Source of the DNA: Candidatus Caenarcanales bacterium
GTDB taxonomy: Bacteria > Cyanobacteriota > Vampirovibrionia > LMEP-6097
Assembly: GCA_022447685.1 (NCBI GenBank)
Contig: JAKVAO010000027.1
Span: forward strand, 1-31,009
Length of the DNA: 31,009 nucleotides
Direction of reading: 5' to 3'
Shown: in pieces, positions 8,568 through 18,296 of the stretch
How positions within the stretch are numbered: the stretch's first letter is position 1
Layout of the letters: each line of letters opens with the position of its first letter
The notes under the pieces: generated by a model
What the model was told of the DNA's origin: nothing
What the model saw: only the letters and a program-made list of their open reading frames with translations
Database searches by the model: none
Translations under genes and position numbers: made by a program

Positions 8568-8651
8568 AGACAGAAAGGTTTAGAGCAACTGTAAAGAATT
8601 ACTTGGCAGCCTAGAATAACCAAGTCAGTTTATAGTATATTTTATGTAACT

Positions 8652-8704
8652 GAAGCCACCTAGCCTATGCCCTTTAGGTATGCTCAAATAGAGTGGTTCT
8701 TTTT
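8652..8704 (+). terminator. Weak terminator-like hairpin with T-run
   Basis: GAAGCCAC (8652-8659) can pair with GTGGTTC (8693-8699) with one bulged G, followed by five T (8700-8704). The loop is long, with an inner CCTA/TAGG stem. It lies just before the GTG of the HEPN-like gene at 8745. It may end leftward transcription units or act as a leader element for the downstream genes. The imperfect stem makes this tentative. Confidence 0.35.
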
Positions 8705-8744
8705 ATGGCTACCATGTTTATTAAGCCTTAAAGAGTAAACAATT

Positions 8745-9167
8745 GTGAATAAACTTGGACCTACTAAGTTAAATCTAACAGTATTTAATAAAACAGTTGA
8801 CTCTTTATCTTCTGCGTTTTATGAATATCGTAAAAGTGGTGATGAATTTGTCAAGGACTCATGCCTTCATAGATTTAAGCTCTGTTACCGATTAGCTCAT
8901 ACATCAATCCAGAGGTATTTAGAAGTGCAGGGGCCAGATAACAACGGCATTAAGCAAATGACATTCCAGCAAATCATTACTAAAGTATACTCTCTTGGGT
9001 TAATACTTAATGGTTGGAAATCTTGGGAAATATATCGCCACTACAGCAGTAGGGTTAAGCTTGCGTATGATAAAGATATTGCTGAAGAGATATTGGCAAT
9101 CATTCCTACTTTTCTTGATGAGTTGAGATATATACAAAAACTAAGTAGTCATGAAAATAATTACTAA
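8745..9167 (+). CDS. HI0074-like nucleotidyltransferase substrate-binding / HEPN-fold protein
   Basis: The 140-residue all-helical protein resembles the nucleotidyltransferase substrate-binding family (HI0074; HEPN superfamily). Visible matches are the helix CLHRFKLCYRLAHTSIQRYLE (about residues 40-61), the segment TKVYSLGLILNGWKSWEIYRH and the end RVKLAYDKDIAEEILAIIPTFLDEL. In this family a MNT-type nucleotidyltransferase partner normally sits next door and the pair acts as a toxin-antitoxin. Here the neighbour is instead a CD-NTase about 27 bp downstream. The usual RN..SH.Y motif reads YRHYSSRVKLAYD, so the ribonuclease-type residues are altered. Start is GTG, with only a weak AAGAG site upstream. 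Confidence 0.65.
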   Translation: MNKLGPTKLNLTVFNKTVDSLSSAFYEYRKSGDEFVKDSCLHRFKLCYRLAHTSIQRYLEVQGPDNNGIKQMTFQQIITKVYSLGLILNGWKSWEIYRHYSSRVKLAYDKDIAEEILAIIPTFLDELRYIQKLSSHENNY

Positions 9168-9194
9168 GTTTAAATATTGATAAAATATAAATAC

Positions 9195-10136
9195 ATGGCA
9201 AATCCTTTCCAAGGTCTTGGTGGGCTACTTTCATCAGCACCTCCAACAAATCAATATTTTATGCAGTGGGCTTTTGTAACAACTCGGTTCTCCAATCTTC
9301 TTGATCGGATTCAACTAACTGAAAACCAAATAAAAGATGGTTTTACAAAGTCGAGAAATATATCTAATACCCTTAGTAAGGCATACTGGGAGAGCAACCC
9401 TGTAAAGGAAAGAACCTACACAATTGGATCATGGGCTAAAAATACTGCTATAAGACCACCAAGTGATATTGACTTGTTGTTTGAGATACCATCTCAAGTA
9501 GTTCAAAAGTATCAATCTTACAGTGGAAATATACAGTCTTACTTACTTCAAGAAATAAGGAATACTTTATCACCAACTTATCCTCAAACTGAGATAAAAG
9601 GCGACAGGCATGTGGTTAGTGTTAATTTTCAAACCTTAAATATTGAGGTAGTTCCATGGTTTCATCATCAAGGACAAATATATATTTGTGACACAAAGAA
9701 CGGTGGTAACTTTATCATCAACGATTATGCTAAAGAATTAGATAGCCTAAAATACCAAAATCAATTAACCTATGGCAATACCACTAATTTGATCAAGCTT
9801 ATTAAACAATGGAAAAATGCTAACTCCATTCAGATTTCTTCTTTTGCAATAGAGCTTTTAGTTATGGAGTTCCTCCACTACTATATAAATAAATCTAAGA
9901 GTTTATATTGGTACGACTGGATAGTCAGAGATTTCTTTCATCATCTTTCCTTACGTCAATCTTTGAAAATCAAAATACCTTTTACTGATGAAGAGCTTAC
10001 ACTTGATCATCAAGTCATATCCAGGGCTAGAGCAGCACATGAACAAAGTTGTCATGCTTCAGAATATGAACGCTACAACAATAATTTATCAGCAGCAAAC
10101 AAATGGTCAGAGGTATTTGGAATAAAGAGTTTATGA
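9195..10136 (+). CDS. CD-NTase (CBASS-type cyclic oligonucleotide synthase)
   Basis: The protein has the pol-beta-like nucleotidyltransferase signature of SMODS/CD-NTases: GSWAKNT at about residues 78-84, the metal-binding pair D91-I-D93 in PPSDIDLLF, and a third acidic residue E141 in NIEVVPWF. A helical C-terminal domain follows. These enzymes make cyclic di- or oligonucleotides when phage infection is sensed and activate an effector. I chose ATG at 9195 (313 residues); a TTG at 9177 would add six residues. Its stop overlaps the start of the two-helix membrane protein (ATGA), the classical layout of an operon of synthase and effector. Which nucleotide it makes cannot be read from sequence alone. 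Confidence 0.85.
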   Translation: MANPFQGLGGLLSSAPPTNQYFMQWAFVTTRFSNLLDRIQLTENQIKDGFTKSRNISNTLSKAYWESNPVKERTYTIGSWAKNTAIRPPSDIDLLFEIPSQVVQKYQSYSGNIQSYLLQEIRNTLSPTYPQTEIKGDRHVVSVNFQTLNIEVVPWFHHQGQIYICDTKNGGNFIINDYAKELDSLKYQNQLTYGNTTNLIKLIKQWKNANSIQISSFAIELLVMEFLHYYINKSKSLYWYDWIVRDFFHHLSLRQSLKIKIPFTDEELTLDHQVISRARAAHEQSCHASEYERYNNNLSAANKWSEVFGIKSL

Positions 10137-10621
10137 ATCAAGAGATAAAAGCTGAGATAATCAAAGAATCCAACAGACAACAAGAATCATGTTTATACAC
10201 TTCAACATCCTTGTATGTATGGCTAAGAAGAAAAAGACTTTATGAAAATTGGCTAGTAATAGTTCCAGTTGTTTGTGGAATATTAGCCTCAGCATCTTTA
10301 TTAGATGACAACAAGTTATTAACAGGTGGGCTGGCGATCCTTGCGAGTATAGCTCCAGCTATATATAAAGCACTAAAGTTGGGTGAGTATATCGACTCTT
10401 TATCTCGTGAAGCCAGTGTTTATAAAAACCTTCAAGATGAGTTTAGACAAATTGCTCAAATTCATTCTAATGAAAGTATTGAAATCCTGAAAGATGTTTT
10501 TAGTCGAGCAATGGATAAAATGAATAAGGCAAGAGAAACAAGTATAACCCCACCAGAATGGTGCTTTAAAGAAGCTCAAAAGAAAATTAAACAGAGTGAT
10601 TACTCTTTTGATTGTGATTAA
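10133..10621 (+). CDS. SLATT-like two-transmembrane effector of CBASS
   Basis: The ATG at 10133 overlaps the CD-NTase stop, giving a 162-residue protein; an in-frame ATG at 10103 is further inside the synthase gene and less likely. Two hydrophobic helices are clear: about residues 39-58 (WLVIVPVVCGILASASLL) and 63-80 (LLTGGLAILASIAPAIYK). They are followed by a long amphipathic cytoplasmic helix region. This is the shape of SLATT proteins, predicted pore-forming effectors found beside SMODS synthases. Binding of the cyclic nucleotide should trigger membrane disruption; that step is inferred from the family. The C-terminus ends in Cys-Asp with no further domain. Confidence 0.75.
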   Translation: MNQEIKAEIIKESNRQQESCLYTSTSLYVWLRRKRLYENWLVIVPVVCGILASASLLDDNKLLTGGLAILASIAPAIYKALKLGEYIDSLSREASVYKNLQDEFRQIAQIHSNESIEILKDVFSRAMDKMNKARETSITPPEWCFKEAQKKIKQSDYSFDCD

Positions 10622-10713
10622 ACCCTTCAAATTAAAAACAAAGTAAAATATAAATAATATCTATCACAGATTAACTTAATGAAACCATTAGTAAACATCG
10701 TAAATAAGCTAAG

Positions 10714-13623
10714 TTGGCCTATACAAATCACCATGCTAAATATTTCGCTAGTCAGATCACCAGAAAGTGTGCTTCTGATGATTTAAGTAAGTTTGCTAAT
10801 ACTTTAATTGATGCACAGGTTGACTTAAATCCCCACCAAGTTAATGCAGCCTTATTTGCTTTTAATTCACCATTGTCTAAAGGTGGAATCCTTGCAGATG
10901 AAGTCGGACTTGGTAAAACAATAGAAGCTGGGCTTGTAATTTCTCAAAAATGGGCTGAAAAGAAGCGTAAGATATTAATTATTTGCCCCTCTAATCTTCG
11001 TAAACAGTGGAGTCAAGAGCTGCAGGATAAGTTCTTTTTAGAATCTTTTATATTAGAGACTAAAACATTCAACTCAGAACTGAAGAATGGTAATTTAAAT
11101 CCATTTGATCAAGAAAGTATGGTTATATCTTCATATCAATTTGTTAAAAATAAATCTGAATATGTTTCTAGTATTAATTGGGATTTAGTTGTCATAGATG
11201 AGGCTCATAGACTAAGGAATGTATATCAAACTAAAAATAAAGTAGCAAAAGCTATTAAAGAAACTTTGCAGGATTATCCTAAAGTATTATTAACAGCTAC
11301 ACCACTTCAAAACTCTTTACTTGAGATGTACGGTTTAGTAACCATAATTGATGATCATTTCTTTGGTGATATTAAAAGCTTTAAATCTCAATATATAAAT
11401 GGCAGACTTGGAGATGATAGCGTTTATACCGAACTAAAGAGTCGTTTAAGACCTGTATGTAATAGGACTCTTAGAAGACAAGTCTTAGAATATATTAAAT
11501 ATACAAATCGAATACCACTTGTAGAAGAGTTTTATCCAACTGAGAAAGAACAAAGGTTATATGAATTGATATCTGCTTATCTTCAAAAAGAAGAGCTTTA
11601 TGCCTTGCCTTCAAGCCAGAGAAAGTTAATGACTTTAATTCTTCGTAAAATGCTTGCCTCATCAACATTTGCTATTAGTAATACTCTTCTTCTTTTAAAG
11701 CAAAGACTAGAGGCTTTACTGGAATTCATTAAAGCTGAGCAAGAAAAAGCTAAACAGCCAATTGATGACTTTGAAGCAAAGATTGCAGAAGAACTTGAAA
11801 GCTATGAAGAGTTAAAAGATGAATGCCTTGATGATGAAACTGAAAGTCAGATCGAATCTGAACAATATACTGAAGCTGAGATAGAAGCAATTAATCTTGA
11901 ACTTAAAGAGTTAAGTAATTATCATGACTTGGCTCAGTCTATCGAGAAGAATGCAAAAGGTGAAAAACTATTAACAGCATTAGATAAAGGGTTTGAGAAA
12001 GCTCAAAGTATTGGGGCAAACAAAAAAGCAATCATCTTCACGGAGTCAACTAGAACACAGAATTATATTTTCAATTTGCTGAATAAATCTAAATACGAAG
12101 GTAAAGTTGTCTTATTTAATGGTTCAAATAATGACAGTACCTCGAAGCAAATATACAAAGATTGGTTAGAGACTAATAAAGGTACAGATAAAGTATCAGA
12201 ATCTAAGACTGCAAACACAAGACAGGCTATTGTTGATCATTTCAAAAATCATGCAGAGATCATGATTGCAACAGAGGCCGCTGCTGAAGGGATTAACTTA
12301 CAATTCTGCTCACTATTAATCAATTTTGACTTGCCTTGGAATCCACAAAGAATTGAACAGAGAATTGGTAGATGTCATAGATATGGTCAAAAGTTTGATG
12401 TAGTTGTAATAAACTTCCTCAATAAAAAGAATGCTGCTGATCAAAGAGTTTATGAATTACTAAATCAAAAGTTTAAACTCTTTGAAGGTGTTTTTGGTGC
12501 AAGTGATGAAGTATTAGGTTCTATTGAATCTGGAATTGATTTTGAAAGAAAGATTGCAGAAATATATCAACAATGTAGAACAGAAAAAGAGATAAACAGT
12601 GCTTTTGATAGCTTAAAAGATGAATTTCAAGCATCAATTGAAGAAGACTTTAAACAGACTAAGCAAAAATTACTTGAGAACTTTGATCTAGAAGTTCAAG
12701 AGAAATTAAAAATAAGCCAAGAAGAAGGAGTTAAGCTACTAAGTAAATATCAAGATTGGTTATGGATGATGAGCCTTCATGTATTAAATGGTCATATCAA
12801 ATCCATTGACAATGAAAAGTACTCCTTTACTTTAAATGACAATCCTTATCAAGACCTGAGCCTTAATTTAGGTCCATATCAAATTGGCAAGAATCTAGAT
12901 TACAGTTATAAGAACATCTATAGACCTAACCATAAATTAGCTCAAAAAGTACTAGATATAGCAATTAAGAACACTACCCCAGATGCTTTTATTAGATTTG
13001 ATTACAGCAATTCTAATAGAAAAGTATCTGCACTTGAAGAATACATTGGTAAATCTGGATATCTAAGAGTAAGTAAACTTAGCTTTAAAGCTTTTGATTT
13101 AGAAGAGCATATATTAATAGCAGGCTTCACGAATGATTTTAAGGAGATTGAAAGTAATTTACTTGAAAGATTATTTGCATTACAAGCTGAACTTATATCC
13201 AGTATTGAGATTGATCAAAGTATTATAGATAAATTTAGAAATGCTACCACTCAGATGAAAACTGAAATAACTCAATCTAATGATATCCGCAACTCCAAGA
13301 TATTTGATGAAGAAATAGAAAGGTTGGAGAAGTGGGCTGATGACAAGAAACTATCTATTGAAGCTAAATTAAAAGAACTTGATAGTGAGATAAAAGACAT
13401 TCAAAAACAAGCAAAAATGGTCACTGAGCTTGAGAATAAAGTTAAACTTCAGCGTAAGGTAAAAGATTTGCAAAAGAAAAGAAAGGAACTAAGGTTAAAT
13501 CTTTACACACATCAAGATGAAATTGACGAACAAAAAGAACAATTAATCTCTGAGGTAGAGAAGCAACTAAATGCAGAGATAAAAGAAGAGACCTTATTTT
13601 CTATTAAATGGGAGCTAGTTTAA
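10714..13623 (+). CDS. SNF2/RapA-type DEAH helicase associated with type III restriction genes
   Basis: The 969-residue protein is a complete two-lobe SNF2-like ATPase. Lobe 1 has Walker A ADEVGLGKT at 61-69, DEAH at 162-165, and a TATP motif near 193-197. Lobe 2 has an EGINLQF segment and QRIGRCHRYGQ at about 549-559. The C-terminal 110 residues form a highly charged coiled coil (about 870-960). It starts with TTG, since no in-frame ATG is nearby. The stop precedes the methyltransferase ATG by two bases, so the two are almost certainly co-expressed. Its lobe structure recalls DrmD of DISARM, but drmA, drmB and drmC are absent. A DNA-translocating role beside the restriction genes is inferred. 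Confidence 0.85.
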   Translation: MAYTNHHAKYFASQITRKCASDDLSKFANTLIDAQVDLNPHQVNAALFAFNSPLSKGGILADEVGLGKTIEAGLVISQKWAEKKRKILIICPSNLRKQWSQELQDKFFLESFILETKTFNSELKNGNLNPFDQESMVISSYQFVKNKSEYVSSINWDLVVIDEAHRLRNVYQTKNKVAKAIKETLQDYPKVLLTATPLQNSLLEMYGLVTIIDDHFFGDIKSFKSQYINGRLGDDSVYTELKSRLRPVCNRTLRRQVLEYIKYTNRIPLVEEFYPTEKEQRLYELISAYLQKEELYALPSSQRKLMTLILRKMLASSTFAISNTLLLLKQRLEALLEFIKAEQEKAKQPIDDFEAKIAEELESYEELKDECLDDETESQIESEQYTEAEIEAINLELKELSNYHDLAQSIEKNAKGEKLLTALDKGFEKAQSIGANKKAIIFTESTRTQNYIFNLLNKSKYEGKVVLFNGSNNDSTSKQIYKDWLETNKGTDKVSESKTANTRQAIVDHFKNHAEIMIATEAAAEGINLQFCSLLINFDLPWNPQRIEQRIGRCHRYGQKFDVVVINFLNKKNAADQRVYELLNQKFKLFEGVFGASDEVLGSIESGIDFERKIAEIYQQCRTEKEINSAFDSLKDEFQASIEEDFKQTKQKLLENFDLEVQEKLKISQEEGVKLLSKYQDWLWMMSLHVLNGHIKSIDNEKYSFTLNDNPYQDLSLNLGPYQIGKNLDYSYKNIYRPNHKLAQKVLDIAIKNTTPDAFIRFDYSNSNRKVSALEEYIGKSGYLRVSKLSFKAFDLEEHILIAGFTNDFKEIESNLLERLFALQAELISSIEIDQSIIDKFRNATTQMKTEITQSNDIRNSKIFDEEIERLEKWADDKKLSIEAKLKELDSEIKDIQKQAKMVTELENKVKLQRKVKDLQKKRKELRLNLYTHQDEIDEQKEQLISEVEKQLNAEIKEETLFSIKWELV

Positions 13624-13625
13624 AG

Positions 13626-15458
13626 ATGAGAAACACAAAACTTGAGTTAACTTGGGTAGGCAAAGGAGAAGATCCGATCTTAGAGCCGAGAATATTGATC
13701 GAAGATCCAGAGAAGTCCTATGGTGACAAAGATACAGGCAATATGCTTATCAAAGGAGATAATCTACTAGCTCTAAAAGCTCTTGAACAAGATTATACGG
13801 GTAAGGTTAAGTGTATCTATATTGATCCTCCTTATAATACAGGGCAAGCTTTTGAGCATTATGATGACGGCTTAGAGCACTCTATTTGGCTAAAATTAAT
13901 GAATGAAAGATTTAAAATTTTAAAGACTTTACTTACTGATGACGGTATTTTCTTTTGCCAGGTTAATGATGATGAAATGGCATATGCAAAAGTTTTATTA
14001 GATGAAGTATTTGGCAGGAATAATTTTTTAAACCAAATTAGTGTGAAAATGAAAGAGACTTCTGGTGCTAGTGGAGGAGGAGAGGATAAAAAATTAAAAA
14101 AAAATATAGAGTACATCATAGTCTATACAAAAAACAAATTTGAGTTCTCAGGGTTTAATAATAATGTTTTTGATGAAGTTCCATTAATGGATTTAATTGA
14201 AAATATGAAGTTAGATAATAAAAGCTGGAAATATACCAGGGTCATCACAGATGGCTTGAATAATCGATTTTTGATTAATGAAACACAGGATGGTTCTGGT
14301 GAGAAAATTAAAATTTATGCTCATCCTGGGATTATTATGAAAACAGTCAAAGAATTGATTAGCGAAGAGGGATTAACTGAAGAAGAATGTTACAGCAAAT
14401 ATTACGATAGAATCTTCAGAGATACGAATGCTCAAAGTTCAATTAGAACAAGAGTAATAGATGCCACTTCAGATCAAACTGGTGATTTTTTTAGTATAGA
14501 TTATATACCTCGTTCAGGGAGAAATAAGAATAAATTAACAACTTTGTATTATAAGGGTAATAATAGAGATCTTATTGCATGGCTGAAAGACATATGTGTC
14601 AAAAAGAATGGTTCTCTAGTGAAGCTTGAAAAACCTGGAACCTATTGGGATGGTTTTCCCTTAAATAACTTAACTAAAGAGGGGAGTGTGAAATTTCCTA
14701 ATGGTAAAAAACCTGAACTCTTGATTAAAAAAATTATTGAATTAAGTACACTAGAAGGTGATTTAATCTTAGATTCTTTTCTAGGCTCTGGAACCACTGC
14801 TGCTGTAGCTCATAAAATGGGGCGTAAATATATCGGCATTGAATTAGGTGAGCACTGCGATACCCATTGTTTACCAAGACTCAAAAAAGTAGTTGATGGA
14901 ACTGATCAAGGTGGAATATCAAAAACTGTTAATTGGCAAGGTGGTGGTGGTTTTAGATATTACAATCTAGCACCAAGCCTACTAAAGAAGGACCACCGAG
15001 ATAATTACATAATAAATCCTGAATATAATGCAGAAATGCTTGCTGCTGCTATGGCTAAGCATGAAGGTTTCACTTACAATCCATGCCCTAAGCATTACTG
15101 GAAGCAAGGCTTCTCAACTGAAACTGACTATATATTCGTGACTACTCAGTCTGTAACAGTAAAGCTTCTTGACCAAATTTATTCTGAGATGGGTGAGAAT
15201 GAATCTTTATTAGTTTGCTGTAAAGCATACTCCAGTGCCTGCAAAGGCAAATATCCTACTATCACTATAAAAAAGATACCTAAAATGATTCAAGATAGAT
15301 GTGAGTTTGATAAAGAAGATTATTCTTTGCATATTGTTGACTCACCGCTTGATGAATTAAGAAACGAGCCTGAATCCATAGAGGATATCGCTGAAGCTAA
15401 GCCTAAAACACAAGGTAAAGCTCAGAAAGATTCATCGCAATTATCACTATTCAAATAA
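13626..15458 (+). CDS. mod: Type III restriction-modification methyltransferase (Mod), adenine-specific
   Basis: From ATG at 13626 (610 residues) the N-terminus reads KLELTWVGKGEDPILEPRIL, typical of Mod proteins; an earlier in-frame ATG at 13608 lies within the helicase gene. The catalytic motif DPPYNTG is at 67-73. The SAM-binding DSFLGSG follows much later, at 383-389, giving the beta-class order of N6-adenine and N4-cytosine methylases; DPPY favours adenine. The stretch between them (about 120-330) is the variable target-recognition region. With Res, 25 bp downstream, it forms a type III system: Mod recognises and methylates one strand. The C-terminal 60 residues are charged and poorly conserved. 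Confidence 0.93.
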   Translation: MRNTKLELTWVGKGEDPILEPRILIEDPEKSYGDKDTGNMLIKGDNLLALKALEQDYTGKVKCIYIDPPYNTGQAFEHYDDGLEHSIWLKLMNERFKILKTLLTDDGIFFCQVNDDEMAYAKVLLDEVFGRNNFLNQISVKMKETSGASGGGEDKKLKKNIEYIIVYTKNKFEFSGFNNNVFDEVPLMDLIENMKLDNKSWKYTRVITDGLNNRFLINETQDGSGEKIKIYAHPGIIMKTVKELISEEGLTEEECYSKYYDRIFRDTNAQSSIRTRVIDATSDQTGDFFSIDYIPRSGRNKNKLTTLYYKGNNRDLIAWLKDICVKKNGSLVKLEKPGTYWDGFPLNNLTKEGSVKFPNGKKPELLIKKIIELSTLEGDLILDSFLGSGTTAAVAHKMGRKYIGIELGEHCDTHCLPRLKKVVDGTDQGGISKTVNWQGGGGFRYYNLAPSLLKKDHRDNYIINPEYNAEMLAAAMAKHEGFTYNPCPKHYWKQGFSTETDYIFVTTQSVTVKLLDQIYSEMGENESLLVCCKAYSSACKGKYPTITIKKIPKMIQDRCEFDKEDYSLHIVDSPLDELRNEPESIEDIAEAKPKTQGKAQKDSSQLSLFK

Positions 15459-15483
15459 ATATTTCAAAAGAGGAAGTTTGAAA

Positions 15484-18276
15484 ATGAACATGCAAATCAG
15501 AAACTATATCAATCAAAGATTAAGTCTAAGAGAGCCACAGCAATTAAGTCTTGAAATCCTTTCAAGAATCACTGATGATAGCTCCATCCTAGATGGAAGT
15601 CCAGACATGGATATACTAATTCAAGAAATAAAAGATCTTTATCCAACTTTTGGTGAGTTTGAAAGAAGCTTTCCAAATCTATGCTTTGCACTTGCTACAG
15701 GCGTAGGTAAAACCCGATTGATGGGTGCTTTTATTAGTTATCTATATAAAGCTTACAAGATCAAGAATTACTTTATCCTTGCCCCTAATATAACTATCTA
15801 TGAAAAGCTAAAAGATGATTTCAAGAATAGTTCTAGTAAGAAGTATGTTTTTAAAGGCATAGATACATTTGCTGTTCATACACCAAGAGTCATTACTGGT
15901 GAGGATTATGATTACTTAGCTTCAGGACAGCTTCAGCTCAGCAAAGATAGTCCTGAAGTTACAATTAATATCTTTAACAAAGGCAAATTAGACTCTGAAG
16001 CTAGAGGTGATAAACAGAGTTCAATGCCTAAAATCAAAAGATTTAAAGAAACATTAGGTGAATCATACTTTGATTATTTATCTAATCTTGAAGACCTTGT
16101 CTTAATAATGGATGAAGCTCATAGATATAGAGCTGATAGAGGTATAGAAGTTCTTGATGAATTAAAGCCTAAACTAGGTATTGAATTAACGGCTACACCG
16201 ATCATTGAAAGTAAAAAGAAAAAAGATGGTGAGAAACGCTTCCAAAATATAGTTTATGAATATAGTTTAGCCTCTGCGATTAGAGATGGTTTTGTAAAAG
16301 AGCCTGCTGTACTTACCCGTAAGAACTTTGATCCTAGTAAATACGAAGAAGATGAGCTAGAGAAGTTAAAGCTAGAAGATGCTATTCATAAGCATAGAGA
16401 AATTAAAGCTAAGCTTGAAGCTTACTGTAAAGAAAATAATATTCAAGTGATTAAACCTTTTGTTTTAGTATCCACAAAAGATATAGAGCATGCTACACAA
16501 ATCCTTAATTATGTTAAAAGTGATAAATTCTTTGATGCTTATTACAAGAACTCAGCTATCCAAGTTCATTCGAAAATGAAGTCTGATTCAGATTATATTA
16601 AAGCATTAATGAAACTTGAACATCCAGAGAATACAGTTGAGATCGTAATTCACGTTAATAAACTAGGTGAAGGCTGGGATGTGAATAATCTTTATACAAT
16701 CGTTCCACTCAGGGCTTCTGCTTCTCAGACTTTAACTGAACAAACTATTGGTAGAGGTTTAAGATTACCACTTGGGAAAAGAATCAATGAAGCAGGCTTA
16801 CCTGAATTAGACACTTTAACTATTATTGCTCATGATAAATATGAGGCTATTATCGAAGAAGCTAATAAACCTGACTCTATAATCAATAAAACTAATGTTA
16901 TAGAAATTGACCCAAATGAAATAGCGATAAAGGATATCAAGTCAGCAACTATAACTTCTAAAGCTGAAGTTATGCATACTAAAGAAGAGATTGAAAAAAA
17001 CATTGAAAATGAACAATACCGCTCTCAATTAATTGCTGATATTGAAACTCAGTTATTAGTAAATGAGCACCAAAGTACTGAAGCAAATAAGGCTGAAACT
17101 ACCATATCCAACATTCAGAATCAGTCAAGGGAAGAGATTGAGGCGAAACTTAGGGCGATGACTTTGTTTGTGAATCTAATGCAATCCAATGTATCTGACT
17201 CTACCAAAAACCAAATCAAAGAAACAATATATAACTCTGTCTCAGATAAGTCTAAAGCTAAAGAGTTAATTGAAAACTTAGAAAAAGAATTAACCCTTAA
17301 AGCAGAAAATAATATTGATATACCAAGAGCTACTACTCAACCAGTTGATATCGCAGACTTTAAAATTAATGACTTTGAACTTAGTTTAGATCCATTTGCA
17401 ATATATCAACCTCCATCCAATCAGGAATTAAAGACTCAAGCATTAAGGCAAGATACGGATGCACAGAAATACAGCACATCTCTAAAGTTTGAGGAATTAA
17501 TAAGGTCAGCAGATGAATTAAAACAAGAGCTATTAGTAGAACTTCTTAATTACCCAGAAATTGATTATGATTCCCAAGGAGATAGTTTATATAAGCTACT
17601 TAATAGACTTATGGATCACTTTTTCTCTAAGTTTACAGAAGAAAAGAGAGTTTCATCTCTTGTTAGATATTATAGAAAAGAAATAGCTGACAGAATATAT
17701 CAACAAATATCTCAGCATTTATATCAGGAAGATTTAGGCTTTGAAACTAAGATCTCAACTGGTAAGACTGAAATTAAAGCTCTTCATATAACTTATACTC
17801 AAGAACTTAGCAATACTGAGGGACAAAATCTAGATGTATTGAGATTCAAAGACACTTTATTTAGTGGTTTCAAAAAATCAATTCATAGAGCTTATAAATT
17901 TCATTCTAAGCCAGAGCTTAAATTAGCTAATATCTTAGATAGTGATGAGTACTGCCTTAAGTGGCTTAAGCCGTCAACAGGGCAAGTTGATATTAATTAC
18001 TCAGGCAATAAAAGCTATGAGCCAGACTTTATTGTTGAGACAAGTGATAGTAAGCTAATTATCGAAGTTAAAGCAAGTAATAATCTAGAAGATAAAGAGG
18101 TTAAAACTAAAGCTGAAGCATCTGTTAAGCACTGCGAGGAAATTAATAAGTACTTTAAGAAGAAAGGTTTAGATGAAAAGCTGTGGACTTACCTGCTTAT
18201 TGGAGATGATCAAATTAAATCTAACTATGATCTCAAATTCTATGTTCAGCAGTGTAATTATGGGGTTATGGCTTAA
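15484..18276 (+). CDS. res: Type III restriction endonuclease subunit (Res)
   Basis: The 930-residue protein has the full Res architecture. A superfamily 2 helicase carries Walker A ATGVGKT (K76) and DEAH at 210-213; lobe 2 has LGEGWDVNNL and QTIGRGLRLP. At the C-terminus there is a PD-(D/E)XK nuclease with D848 in YEPDF and E861/K863 in IIEVKAS. All catalytic residues appear intact, so the enzyme should cleave DNA when two unmodified sites are met. I chose ATG 15484 because GAGGAAG lies about ten bases upstream; TTG 15478 and ATG 15490 are alternatives. It is co-directional with Mod and the SNF2 helicase and is followed after 20 bp by a DUF2971 gene. Confidence 0.92.
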   Translation: MNMQIRNYINQRLSLREPQQLSLEILSRITDDSSILDGSPDMDILIQEIKDLYPTFGEFERSFPNLCFALATGVGKTRLMGAFISYLYKAYKIKNYFILAPNITIYEKLKDDFKNSSSKKYVFKGIDTFAVHTPRVITGEDYDYLASGQLQLSKDSPEVTINIFNKGKLDSEARGDKQSSMPKIKRFKETLGESYFDYLSNLEDLVLIMDEAHRYRADRGIEVLDELKPKLGIELTATPIIESKKKKDGEKRFQNIVYEYSLASAIRDGFVKEPAVLTRKNFDPSKYEEDELEKLKLEDAIHKHREIKAKLEAYCKENNIQVIKPFVLVSTKDIEHATQILNYVKSDKFFDAYYKNSAIQVHSKMKSDSDYIKALMKLEHPENTVEIVIHVNKLGEGWDVNNLYTIVPLRASASQTLTEQTIGRGLRLPLGKRINEAGLPELDTLTIIAHDKYEAIIEEANKPDSIINKTNVIEIDPNEIAIKDIKSATITSKAEVMHTKEEIEKNIENEQYRSQLIADIETQLLVNEHQSTEANKAETTISNIQNQSREEIEAKLRAMTLFVNLMQSNVSDSTKNQIKETIYNSVSDKSKAKELIENLEKELTLKAENNIDIPRATTQPVDIADFKINDFELSLDPFAIYQPPSNQELKTQALRQDTDAQKYSTSLKFEELIRSADELKQELLVELLNYPEIDYDSQGDSLYKLLNRLMDHFFSKFTEEKRVSSLVRYYRKEIADRIYQQISQHLYQEDLGFETKISTGKTEIKALHITYTQELSNTEGQNLDVLRFKDTLFSGFKKSIHRAYKFHSKPELKLANILDSDEYCLKWLKPSTGQVDINYSGNKSYEPDFIVETSDSKLIIEVKASNNLEDKEVKTKAEASVKHCEEINKYFKKKGLDEKLWTYLLIGDDQIKSNYDLKFYVQQCNYGVMA

Positions 18277-18296
18277 TTAGAGAAATTATATTTGAT

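Noticed and set aside
10714..18276. DISARM or BREX system
   Set aside because: Only the SNF2-like helicase recalls DISARM; drmA, drmB and drmC are absent. No brxC/pglZ-type genes are present. The Mod and Res motifs are those of type III enzymes.
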